A DNA stretch of 5,324 bases from assembly GCA_021325695.1 (NCBI GenBank), contig JAJTCR010000130.1, forward strand, positions 1-5,324, in the 5' to 3' direction. Source of the DNA: Steroidobacteraceae bacterium (GTDB lineage: Bacteria > Pseudomonadota > Gammaproteobacteria > Steroidobacterales > Steroidobacteraceae). The notes under the pieces were generated by a model that saw only the letters and a program-made list of their open reading frames with translations, was not told the origin of the DNA and did not search any database. Position 1 is the first letter of the stretch. Each line of letters starts with the position of its first letter. This document shows positions 1 through 5,324 of the stretch, one piece after another. Position numbers and translations under genes: made by a program.

Positions 1-103
1 ACTGCCAGAGCGCCGCATAATCGCCTCGAGGCGCGCCGCGCTCCGTGGCCGACGCGTGGAACCGGGTCATGTTGGCGCGGTCGATGCCCGCGGCCGAGGG
101 CAC
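1..103 (-). CDS. Acetoacetate-CoA ligase (acetoacetyl-CoA synthetase), N-terminal fragment
   Basis: This minus-strand frame is open from a TAA at 139-137 to the left edge, so the gene continues outside the window. It reads W-V-P-S at about 106-95, then N-M-T-R-F at about 73-59, then D-Y-A-A-L-W-Q at 22-2. That order and spacing (WxPS, MxRF, DYxxL) match, from memory, the start of acetoacetyl-CoA synthetases. These ANL-superfamily enzymes activate acetoacetate with ATP and CoA. No catalytic motif is visible because only about 34 residues are present. The start is uncertain. GTG at 103-101 is used here because it keeps most of the conserved N-terminus, but it lacks a Shine-Dalgarno. ATG at 70-68 overlaps the upstream gene's TGA as ATGA, but drops the WxPS part. 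A GGAGG at 133-129 has no ATG, GTG or TTG at a normal distance in this frame. The gene lies directly downstream of the Fe-S gene and is probably co-transcribed with it. Confidence 0.55.
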   Translation of the reverse strand, partial: MPSAAGIDRANMTRFHASATERGAPRGDYAALWQ

Positions 104-2187
104 CCAGCTCGGGCGCGGGTCGTTGACGCCTCCACTTTATCGTGCGCACGCGTGGGGACCAACCCTTCGACCGGCTTGCGTATCAGCGCGACCGCGACGA
201 GTTCCGCCACGTCCTGCGAGCCGGTCGTCTCGTGCGCTTCTTTGGCCTTGAGCCCGTCGCCGACCATGACGGCGCAGTAGGGGCAGGCCGTGGCGATCAC
301 GCCCGGGCGTTGCGGCAGCGCCTGTTCGACCCGTGTCACGTTGATGCGCCGGCCGATGTGTTCCTCCATCCACATGCGGCCGCCGCCGGCCCCGCAGCAC
401 ATCGCCTTCTCGCGGTTGAGTGGGAACTCGAGTGGCGCGTCGCGCGTGACGCGCTCGAGGATGCGCCGGGGCGCGTCGTACTCGCCGTTGTGTCGTCCGA
501 GGTAGCAGGGGTCGTGCAGCATGACGCGCTCGAACGTCGGCTTGACCGCGATGCGGCCCTGGTCGAGCAGGGTGGCGACCAGCTGCGTGTGATGCACGAC
601 GTCCCACTTGCCACCGAATGCGGGGTACTCGTTGCGGAGCGAGTTGTACGCGTGCGGGTCGCACGTGACGATGCGCTTGACGCCCAGGCCGTTGAAGGTC
701 TCGACCAGCGTCGCGGCGAGCTGCTGGAACAGCATTTCGTTGCCGACGCGGCGCACGCACTCCCCGGTCGTCGGCTCCCGCGCGCCGAGGATCCCGAAAC
801 TCACGCCGGCCTCGCGCAGGATCTCGACGAACGCCCGTGCGATCCTCTGGCCGCGCACGTCGAACGATTCGGCCGAGCCGACGTAGAACAGGTACTCGAC
901 CTGCGCCATCTGCTCCGCGCTCGTGATCAACGGCACGTCGAGGCCACGTGCCCAGTCGCCACGCGTGTCGGCCGGCAAGCCCCAGGGGTTCGACTGGACT
1001 TCGTAGGCGTCGAAGACGTTCTTCAGCTCGCCCGGGAATTCGCCGTCCATCATCACGCGATGCTGGCGCAGGCGGAAGAACTTCGGCAGCAGCTCGAGTT
1101 CGATCGGGCAGGCCGCCTCGCAATAACCGCAGGTCGTGCACGACCAGAGCGTGTCCTCGCCGATCACGTCACCGACCAGCGGCGGCAGTCGTGCCAGCGC
1201 TTCAGCGCCGCCCTCGACCAGTGTCTGGCGCTGCTCGAGCAGGTGGCGCTTGAGGTCGTCGTTGACCCATTTCATCGACAGCGGCTTGCCCGTGACGAAC
1301 GTGGGACAGGCGTCCTTGCAGCGACCGCACTCGGTGCAGGTGAACGCATCGAGCGCATCCTTCCAGACGAGGTCCGCGGCGGTCCGTGCGCCAACCTTGA
1401 GCTCGCTCGCGTCGGCGGCGTCGTCGAGGAGCGGGCTCAGGTCGACCGCGGGCACTTCGTTGGCCGGCGTGCCGCGCCGGAAGAACAACGCTGGCAGCGC
1501 CGTCACGATGTGGAAGTGCTCGCCGAGGGGCAGCAGCACGAGGAAGACGCACACCGTGATCATCTGGGTCCAGTAGGCGAACGCGGCGGCGGTGCCGAGC
1601 GTGCCGACCGGCCAGTGATCGACCAGGGACGACAACCAGCCGCCGAGCGGCGCGTGTGCGCGCTCGTGGGCGATCGCGGACACCGTGCCCGAGTACTGCG
1701 CAAAACGGAATGCGTCGAACGCGAGGTCGGTGACCATGATGATCGAGATCAGCGACAGCACCAGCAGTCCTTCGCGGTTCGGCTCGAGTCGTTGCGGCTT
1801 CAGCACCAGTCGCCGATAGAGCGCGTACGCCACCGCGAGCAGCACGGCCGCCTCGACGAGGTCCTTCCAGAGCGTGAGGAAGTCGCCGAGCGGGCCCGTG
1901 AACGCGTAGAGCTCGTCGAAGCCGATCACGATCAGCTGCACCTTGCGTACCAGCAGCGACATGAAGCCGAGAAAGATCACCGCGTGCATCACTCCGGGCT
2001 TCCATTCGCGGCGGACCATGCGCTGCTGCAACAGGCCGTTGCCGAGCACCGAGCGCAGGCGCGACCACGGCCGGTCCCAGCGCACCTCCGGTGCGAGCGC
2101 GGCCACGATGGCGAGTTTGCGCGCCGTGAAATAGCTGAACGCCAGGAAGGACGCGAGCAGCAGGACGGTGATGCCGATGGGACTCAA
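67..2187 (-). CDS. Membrane-bound (Fe-S)-binding oxidoreductase, EtfD/FadF/EMO-like ETF:quinone route (CCG domains)
   Basis: This 706-residue protein probably moves electrons from acyl-CoA oxidation (reduced ETF) to membrane quinone. Residues 1-230 hold about five hydrophobic segments (roughly 4-20, 68-88, 107-127, 140-160, 197-221) and resemble the NarI-type cytochrome b part, with His68, His224 and His226 as possible heme ligands. Two 4Fe-4S motifs follow: C284/C287/C290/C294 and C350/C353/C356/C360. Two cysteine-rich (CCG) domains come next. The second is intact (C561, C597-C598, C635, C638). The first, about 430-530, has lost most of its expected ligands. This layout is shared with mycobacterial EtfD and bacterial ETF:methylmenaquinone oxidoreductases; the electron donor is inferred. 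The start is TTG at 2187-2185, backed by GGAGG nine bases upstream; no nearer ATG or GTG precedes the first membrane segment. The last 35 or so residues are rich in Arg, Ala, Pro and Thr, match no domain I know, and overlap the start of the downstream ligase frame. Confidence 0.88.
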   Translation of the reverse strand: MSPIGITVLLLASFLAFSYFTARKLAIVAALAPEVRWDRPWSRLRSVLGNGLLQQRMVRREWKPGVMHAVIFLGFMSLLVRKVQLIVIGFDELYAFTGPLGDFLTLWKDLVEAAVLLAVAYALYRRLVLKPQRLEPNREGLLVLSLISIIMVTDLAFDAFRFAQYSGTVSAIAHERAHAPLGGWLSSLVDHWPVGTLGTAAAFAYWTQMITVCVFLVLLPLGEHFHIVTALPALFFRRGTPANEVPAVDLSPLLDDAADASELKVGARTAADLVWKDALDAFTCTECGRCKDACPTFVTGKPLSMKWVNDDLKRHLLEQRQTLVEGGAEALARLPPLVGDVIGEDTLWSCTTCGYCEAACPIELELLPKFFRLRQHRVMMDGEFPGELKNVFDAYEVQSNPWGLPADTRGDWARGLDVPLITSAEQMAQVEYLFYVGSAESFDVRGQRIARAFVEILREAGVSFGILGAREPTTGECVRRVGNEMLFQQLAATLVETFNGLGVKRIVTCDPHAYNSLRNEYPAFGGKWDVVHHTQLVATLLDQGRIAVKPTFERVMLHDPCYLGRHNGEYDAPRRILERVTRDAPLEFPLNREKAMCCGAGGGRMWMEEHIGRRINVTRVEQALPQRPGVIATACPYCAVMVGDGLKAKEAHETTGSQDVAELVAVALIRKPVEGLVPTRAHDKVEASTTRARAGCPRPRASTAPT

Positions 2188-2196
2188 GACTGTCGA

Positions 2197-2201
2197 CCTC
2201 C
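2197..2201 (-). promoter_or_regulatory. Shine-Dalgarno that fixes the TTG start of the Fe-S protein
   Basis: The minus strand reads GGAGG from 2201 to 2197, then a nine-base spacer, then TTG at 2187-2185. In the upstream frame no ATG, GTG or TTG lies closer to this motif. The motif and spacing are ideal, so the TTG is taken as the true start despite being a rare initiation codon. Confidence 0.75.
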
Positions 2202-2221
2202 GGCCGTTGCAGGTGCGCCTG

Positions 2222-2252
2222 GCTGGTGATGGTGCACTGCACTATCACGAGC
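2222..2252. promoter_or_regulatory. 31-bp imperfect palindrome, candidate repressor operator
   Basis: The sequence is symmetric about C2237. Thirteen of the 15 base pairs match; only 2225/2249 and 2231/2243 do not. The core half-site reads GTGATNGTGCA on both strands. It overlaps the leftward -10 (2246-2241) and lies at about -29 to -54 of the putative rightward start. A dimeric regulator of fatty-acid or acyl-CoA metabolism, for example a TetR- or GntR-type protein, is a reasonable guess, but I do not recognise the site and no regulator gene is in the window. Confidence 0.55.
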
Positions 2253-2269
2253 GAACTCAGGATGTACAA
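2241..2269 (-). promoter_or_regulatory. Putative sigma-70 promoter for the Fe-S protein gene
   Basis: On the minus strand, TTGTAC (2269-2264, three of six to TTGACA) is followed by a 17-base spacer and GATAGT (2246-2241, four of six to TATAAT). Transcription would begin near 2234, giving a leader of about 47 bases. The match is moderate, but the spacing is ideal and the -10 lies inside the palindrome. Confidence 0.4.
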
Positions 2270-2270
2270 T
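2242..2270 (+). promoter_or_regulatory. Putative sigma-70 promoter for ETF-QO
   Basis: TACAAT at 2265-2270 matches five of six bases of the -10 consensus. Seventeen bases upstream is CTATCA (2242-2247), only three of six to the -35, so activation or a different sigma factor is possible. The start would be near 2277, with a leader of about 46 bases. It shares nearly the same bases as the leftward promoter, so the two may compete for polymerase. Confidence 0.35.
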
Positions 2271-2322
2271 TCGGGTTTCCACGACAGGCCGCGAGCCTAC
2301 GGCGCACAGGGGACGGTCAATA

Positions 2323-3978
2323 ATGCAGCGCGAGGCGATGGAATTCGACGTGGTCATCGTCGGGGCAGGACCCGCGGGCCTGGCCGCGGCCATTCGCCTG
2401 AAACAGCTGAGCGCAGCGGCCGGCGGTGAATTGTCCGTGTGCGTATTGGAGAAGGGCTCGGAACTCGGGGCGCACACGCTGTCAGGGGCCGTGATCGATC
2501 CGATCGCGCTGGGGGAATTGTTTCCGGATTGGAGGGATCGGGGCGCGCCGCTCGAAACGGCCGTACAGGAAGACCGTTTCCTCGTGCTCAGCAAGGACAA
2601 GGCGCACCGGATCCCGGGGTGGCTGCTGCCGCCGCTGATGAGCAATCACGGCATGTACATCGCGAGCCTCGGCAATCTGGTGCGCTGGCTCGGCACGCGT
2701 GCCGAGGAACTCGGCGTCGACGTGTTCCCGGGCTTTGCCGCGGCCGAGGTGTTGTACTACGACGACGGCTCGGTCAGGGGTGTCGCCACGGGCGACCTGG
2801 GGCTCGGCAAGGACGGTCAGCCCAAGGAGTCGTACGCGCCGGGCATGGAACTGCATGCGAAGTACACGTTCTTCGCGGAAGGCTGCCGCGGATCACTCTC
2901 GCAGCAACTGATGGGCCGGTACAACCTGCGCGACGGCGTCGACCCGCAGGTCTACGGGCTAGGCGTCAAGGAACTCTGGCAGGTGCCGAAGGAAAGGCAC
3001 CAGCCGGGACTCGTGATCCACAGCCAGGGCTGGCCCCTGCCCAACGACGTCGGCGGTGGCTCGTTCCTCTATCACTTCGGCGACGACCTGATCTCCGTCG
3101 GCTTCGTGACGCACCTGAGCTACTCGAACCCGCACCTCTCGCCGTTCGAGGAAATGCAACGCTTCAAGACGCATCCCGCGATCCGCGGCTACTTCGACGG
3201 CGGCAAGCGCATTGGCTACGGCGCGCGTGCGATCAACGAGGGCGGCCTCCAGTCGATCCCGAAGCTCGCCTTCCCGGGCGGCGCGCTGATCGGCTGCAGC
3301 GCCGGCTTCGTCAACCTGCCGCGCATCAAGGGTTCGCACAACGCGATGAAGACCGGCATGCTCGCGGCCGAAGCCGCGTTCGCCGCGCTGCAGGCAGGAC
3401 GCGCGAACGACGAACTCCGCGAGTATCCGGAGGCGTTCCGCAAGTCGTGGGCCTGGCAGGACCTCAACAAGGTTCGGAACGTCAAGCCCGGTCTCAAGTG
3501 GGGCATGTGGCCCGGCACGGTGCACGGCGGCCTGCACATGTGGCTCAACGACCTCGGGCTCGGCGGCCTCGTCGGCTGGACGCTGCGACACAGGCAGACC
3601 GACCACGCTGCATTGCGGCCGGCGAGCGAGGTGCCGCGCATCGACTATCCGAAGCCGGACGGCGTGCTGACGTTCGACCGCCTGTCGTCAGTGTTCCTGT
3701 CGGGCACGGCGCACGAGGAAGACCAGCCGGTGCACCTGCGGCTGCGCAACGCGTCGATCCCGGTCGAGGTGAACCTCGCACGCTACGACGGGCCCGAGGC
3801 GCGCTACTGCCCGGCGGCCGTCTACGAATTCGTGGCGGCCGAGGGCGGCGGCCAGCGCCTGCAGATCAACGCGCAGAACTGCGTGCACTGCAAGACCTGC
3901 GACATCAAGGATCCGCTGCAGAACATCCACTGGGTGACGCCGGAGGGCGGTGGCGGGCCGAACTACAGTTCGATGTGA
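2323..3978 (+). CDS. Electron transfer flavoprotein-ubiquinone oxidoreductase (ETF-QO)
   Basis: This 551-residue enzyme takes electrons from reduced ETF and passes them through FAD and one 4Fe-4S cluster to ubiquinone at the inner face of the membrane, linking acyl-CoA and some amino-acid dehydrogenases to respiration. The FAD dinucleotide-binding motif GAGPAG is at residues 14-19, with an acidic residue ending the second strand near E43. A conserved FAD/quinone region (GCSAGFVN... about 324-350) is present. The cluster ligands are C496 and C520/C523/C526 (CVHCKTC), followed by the family-typical IKDP and a W-V-x-P-E-G-G-G-G-P-x-Y C-terminal run. The length is normal and nothing appears missing. 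The start is ATG 2323, with AGGGGA at 2308-2313 nine bases upstream. ATG 2338 would be too close to any Shine-Dalgarno, and homologs commonly carry the short M-x-R-E-x-M leader. The gene is divergent from the Fe-S gene across 135 bp and convergent with the SDR gene. Confidence 0.96.
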   Translation: MQREAMEFDVVIVGAGPAGLAAAIRLKQLSAAAGGELSVCVLEKGSELGAHTLSGAVIDPIALGELFPDWRDRGAPLETAVQEDRFLVLSKDKAHRIPGWLLPPLMSNHGMYIASLGNLVRWLGTRAEELGVDVFPGFAAAEVLYYDDGSVRGVATGDLGLGKDGQPKESYAPGMELHAKYTFFAEGCRGSLSQQLMGRYNLRDGVDPQVYGLGVKELWQVPKERHQPGLVIHSQGWPLPNDVGGGSFLYHFGDDLISVGFVTHLSYSNPHLSPFEEMQRFKTHPAIRGYFDGGKRIGYGARAINEGGLQSIPKLAFPGGALIGCSAGFVNLPRIKGSHNAMKTGMLAAEAAFAALQAGRANDELREYPEAFRKSWAWQDLNKVRNVKPGLKWGMWPGTVHGGLHMWLNDLGLGGLVGWTLRHRQTDHAALRPASEVPRIDYPKPDGVLTFDRLSSVFLSGTAHEEDQPVHLRLRNASIPVEVNLARYDGPEARYCPAAVYEFVAAEGGGQRLQINAQNCVHCKTCDIKDPLQNIHWVTPEGGGGPNYSSM

Positions 3979-4017
3979 CAGGGCGCAAAGCGGACGCCGC
4001 AGTACATCGAGCGACCA

Positions 4018-4121
4018 CCCGGCCCACAACACGGTTCGCCGGGACGCCGTGAACCCGTCCATGGGGGCCCTGGGCTCGGCATCCATGCCTCGCACAGCCC
4101 GGCGAACCGGTTCTGGCCGGG
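4018..4121. repeat. Long palindromic intergenic element between convergent genes
   Basis: A perfect 12-bp inverted repeat pairs 4032-4043 with 4098-4109. Outside it, AAC 4028-4030 pairs with GTT 4110-4112 (A4031 bulged), and CCCGGCC 4018-4024 pairs with 4115-4121. This gives 22 pairs around a 54-base centre. The centre holds a small GGCA/TGCC hairpin (4078-4081 with 4086-4089), an alternative GGGCT/AGCCC pairing (4072-4076 with 4096-4100) and TCCATG twice (4058, 4082). No T-run follows on either strand, so it is not a standard intrinsic terminator. From memory, the central text resembles interspersed palindromic repeats of GC-rich gammaproteobacteria that sit after genes. It may end both convergent transcripts or stabilise their 3' ends. 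The rest of the 3979-4151 gap shows nothing else. Confidence 0.65.
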
Positions 4122-4151
4122 GTATTCGCTCGATCTGTATGCGTTGTGCCG

Positions 4152-4919
4152 CTACCGAGGGGCCATACGGATCGCGCCGTCGAGCCGCACCGTCTCGCCG
4201 TTCAGCATCGTGTTCTCGAGGATCTGCTGCACGAACTGCGCGTACTCGGCGGGCTGGCCGAGCCGCGGCGGGAACGGCACCTGCTTGCCCAGCGACGCCT
4301 TGGCCTCTTCCGGCAGCGCCGCGAGCAGCGGTGTCTCGAAGATGCCCGGCGCCACCGTCATGACGCGAATACCCGAACTCGACAGGTCGCGCGCCATCGG
4401 CAGTGTCATGCCGACGATGCCGCCCTTCGAGGCGGAGTACGCCACCTGACCGACCTGTCCGTCATACGCCGCGACGGATGCGGTCATCACGATCACGCCA
4501 CGCTCGCCCGCCGCGTTCGGCGCGTTTTGCTGCATCAGAACGGCAGCCTGCACCGAGACGAGAAAAGAGCCGACGAGGTTGATCTCGATCACCTTGCGGA
4601 AGAAGTCGCCCGGCATGGGTCCGTCCTTGCCGACGAAGCGCTTTGGCGGGCCGATGCCGGCGCAGTTGATCGCCGCGTCGAGTCCACCCATCGCCGTGGC
4701 GGCCGCCTTGACCGCTGCGATGACGGCCGGTTCCGACGTCACGTCCACCTTGTGGAAAGAGGCCGCCTGGCCGAGCGCCTGCAATGCCGACGCACCGGCC
4801 TGTTCGTTGACGTCGAGGAGCGCCACCTTGCCGCCCCCGCGCACGATCATTTCGGCGGTCGCCAGGCCGAGGCCCGATGCGCCGCCGGTGATGATGGCGC
4901 GGACGTCCTGGATCTGCAT
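4152..4919 (-). CDS. SDR-family 3-hydroxyacyl-CoA dehydrogenase, HSD10 (type 2) like
   Basis: This 255-residue short-chain dehydrogenase probably oxidises 3-hydroxyacyl-CoA, possibly including the 2-methyl-3-hydroxybutyryl-CoA of isoleucine breakdown, to the 3-ketoacyl-CoA with NAD+. The cofactor motif TGGASGLG is at residues 11-18. Asp36 after the second strand favours NAD over NADP, and NCAG is at 85-88. The catalytic tetrad is complete: N114, S148, Y161, K165. The C-terminal stretch with FPPRLGQPAEYA and LNGETVRLDGAIRM is typical of the HSD10 subfamily and distinguishes it from FabG. The length is the usual 255. The ATG at 4919 has GGGGGAG (4934-4928) eight bases upstream. It follows the partial SDR by 42 bases and is probably in the same operon, converging on ETF-QO. 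The exact substrate is inferred; a generic SDR role remains possible. Confidence 0.88.
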   Translation of the reverse strand: MQIQDVRAIITGGASGLGLATAEMIVRGGGKVALLDVNEQAGASALQALGQAASFHKVDVTSEPAVIAAVKAAATAMGGLDAAINCAGIGPPKRFVGKDGPMPGDFFRKVIEINLVGSFLVSVQAAVLMQQNAPNAAGERGVIVMTASVAAYDGQVGQVAYSASKGGIVGMTLPMARDLSSSGIRVMTVAPGIFETPLLAALPEEAKASLGKQVPFPPRLGQPAEYAQFVQQILENTMLNGETVRLDGAIRMAPR

Positions 4920-4961
4920 CTGTGGGTCTCCCCCGAAAGCCGGTGTGTCGTGTTCTCGTGC

Positions 4962-5324
4962 CTAGAGCCGCAGCCCGCCATCGATGTCGACGCTGCGACC
5001 CGTGAAGAAGTCGTTCTCGGCGATGAACAGCGCGGTGTGGGCGATCTCGGCCGGCAAGCCGAGTCGTTTCAGGGGCACCGGCGCCGTCACTTTGTCGAGC
5101 ATCTCCGCCGGCATGCTGGCCAGCAGGTCGGTGCGGACGAATCCCGGGGCGATCGCGGCGGCACGGATACCAAAACGGGCCAACTCCTTCGCCCAGGTCA
5201 CGGCCAGTGCGGTCACGCCCGATGTCGCGGCGGAGTAATTGCTCTGCCCGGCGTTGCCGACCTTCGAGATGCTCACGATGTTGATGATCACGCCGCCCTC
5301 GCCGAACTCGATCATTCGCTCGGC
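4962..5324 (-). CDS. SDR-family oxidoreductase, FabG-like, C-terminal part (cut by window edge)
   Basis: The frame is open from the TAG at 4964-4962 to the right edge, giving the last 121 or so residues of a roughly 250-residue short-chain dehydrogenase. The ATG at 5315 is internal, because A-E-R precedes it in frame. The cofactor-binding N-terminal half lies outside. Visible family features are strand IINIVSIS, the GNAGQSNY segment with the active-site Tyr (codon 5237-5235), PGFVRTDL after the sixth strand, and the end FTGRSVDIDGGLRL. The position that should hold the catalytic Lys, four after the Tyr, is Thr (ACA, 5225-5223). The Ser 12 residues before the Tyr is a possible catalytic Ser, with a loop one residue shorter than in E. 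coli FabG. It lies just upstream of the HSD10-like gene on the same strand. A role in beta-oxidation is suggested only by its neighbours, and loss of activity is possible. Confidence 0.85.
   Translation of the reverse strand, partial: AERMIEFGEGGVIINIVSISKVGNAGQSNYSAATSGVTALAVTWAKELARFGIRAAAIAPGFVRTDLLASMPAEMLDKVTAPVPLKRLGLPAEIAHTALFIAENDFFTGRSVDIDGGLRL

Noticed and set aside
142..2229. Long open frame of 695 codons on the plus strand, antisense to the Fe-S protein
   Set aside because: The translation is rich in Arg, Glu, His, Val and Ala with no domain or motif, and it mirrors a clear Fe-S protein on the other strand. This is expected in GC-rich DNA, where stop codons are rare in the antisense frame.
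2233..2242. Tandem TGCAC direct repeat as a separate regulator site
   Set aside because: The two copies are fully explained as the centre of the larger palindrome.
1202..2269. 355-codon minus-strand frame over the N-terminus of the Fe-S protein
   Set aside because: Its translation is Arg/Ala-rich without membrane segments, whereas the overlapping frame gives clear membrane helices and Fe-S motifs and has the Shine-Dalgarno.
2439..4052. 537-codon open frame on the plus strand overlapping ETF-QO
   Set aside because: It is in a different frame from the well-supported ETF-QO, has very Arg-rich composition and no recognisable motif.
3688..4095. 135-codon minus-strand frame running from the convergent gap into ETF-QO
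   Set aside because: It starts inside the palindromic element, and its first residues are a chance translation of the repeat; the rest is antisense to ETF-QO.
4018..4121. Bidirectional intrinsic terminator
   Set aside because: The 12-bp stem has a 54-base loop and no T-tract follows on either strand, so it does not fit the standard model; kept as a palindromic repeat of unknown role.
4018..4121. Miniature transposable element with terminal inverted repeats
   Set aside because: The flanks show no clear target-site duplication and no transposase is in the window, so mobility cannot be claimed from one copy.

Overview
The window is about 5.3 kb of GC-rich DNA, about two thirds G+C by eye, with densely packed genes. 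The protein types suggest an aerobic proteobacterium that degrades fatty acids or related acyl-CoAs, most likely a gammaproteobacterium. These types are a quinone-reducing ETF dehydrogenase, a membrane Fe-S ETF-oxidase-like protein, an HSD10-type hydroxyacyl-CoA dehydrogenase and the start of an acetoacetyl-CoA synthetase. The taxonomic guess is inference. No phage, transposase, CRISPR, rRNA or tRNA signal was seen.

Left block, minus strand (1-2187): a 706-residue membrane protein joins a NarI-like membrane part, two 4Fe-4S motifs and cysteine-rich (CCG) domains. It starts at a TTG with a good Shine-Dalgarno. Its reading frame ends by overlapping the beginning of a second minus-strand gene. 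That gene runs off the left edge and looks like the N-terminus of acetoacetate-CoA ligase, but its start codon is unclear.

Centre (2188-2322): a 135-bp divergent control region holds two promoter-like signals that overlap each other. A 31-bp imperfect palindrome (13 of 15 pairs matching) covers the -10 of the leftward promoter and looks like a repressor operator. To its right, on the plus strand, lies a complete ETF-ubiquinone oxidoreductase (2323-3978).

Convergent gap (3979-4151): the 173 bp between the ETF-QO gene and the SDR gene are almost filled by a long inverted-repeat element (4018-4121). Its stem has 22 pairs around a 54-nt centre. It looks like a palindromic interspersed repeat or a structured transcript end, not a classical T-tailed terminator.

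Right block, minus strand (4152-5324): two short-chain dehydrogenases lie in tandem, 42 nt apart. The upstream one is cut by the window edge and has Thr where the catalytic Lys is expected. The downstream one is a complete HSD10-like type 2 3-hydroxyacyl-CoA dehydrogenase.

Taken together, the genes describe acyl-CoA oxidation. Acyl-CoA dehydrogenases (not in the window) would pass electrons through ETF to the quinone pool by either of the two divergently transcribed oxidoreductases. The SDRs would act on hydroxyacyl-CoA intermediates, and the ligase would return acetoacetate to acetoacetyl-CoA. No wholly new system is evident. The most unusual items are the operator palindrome, the convergent palindromic element, the degenerate first CCG domain, the Lys-to-Thr SDR and the unclear ligase start.
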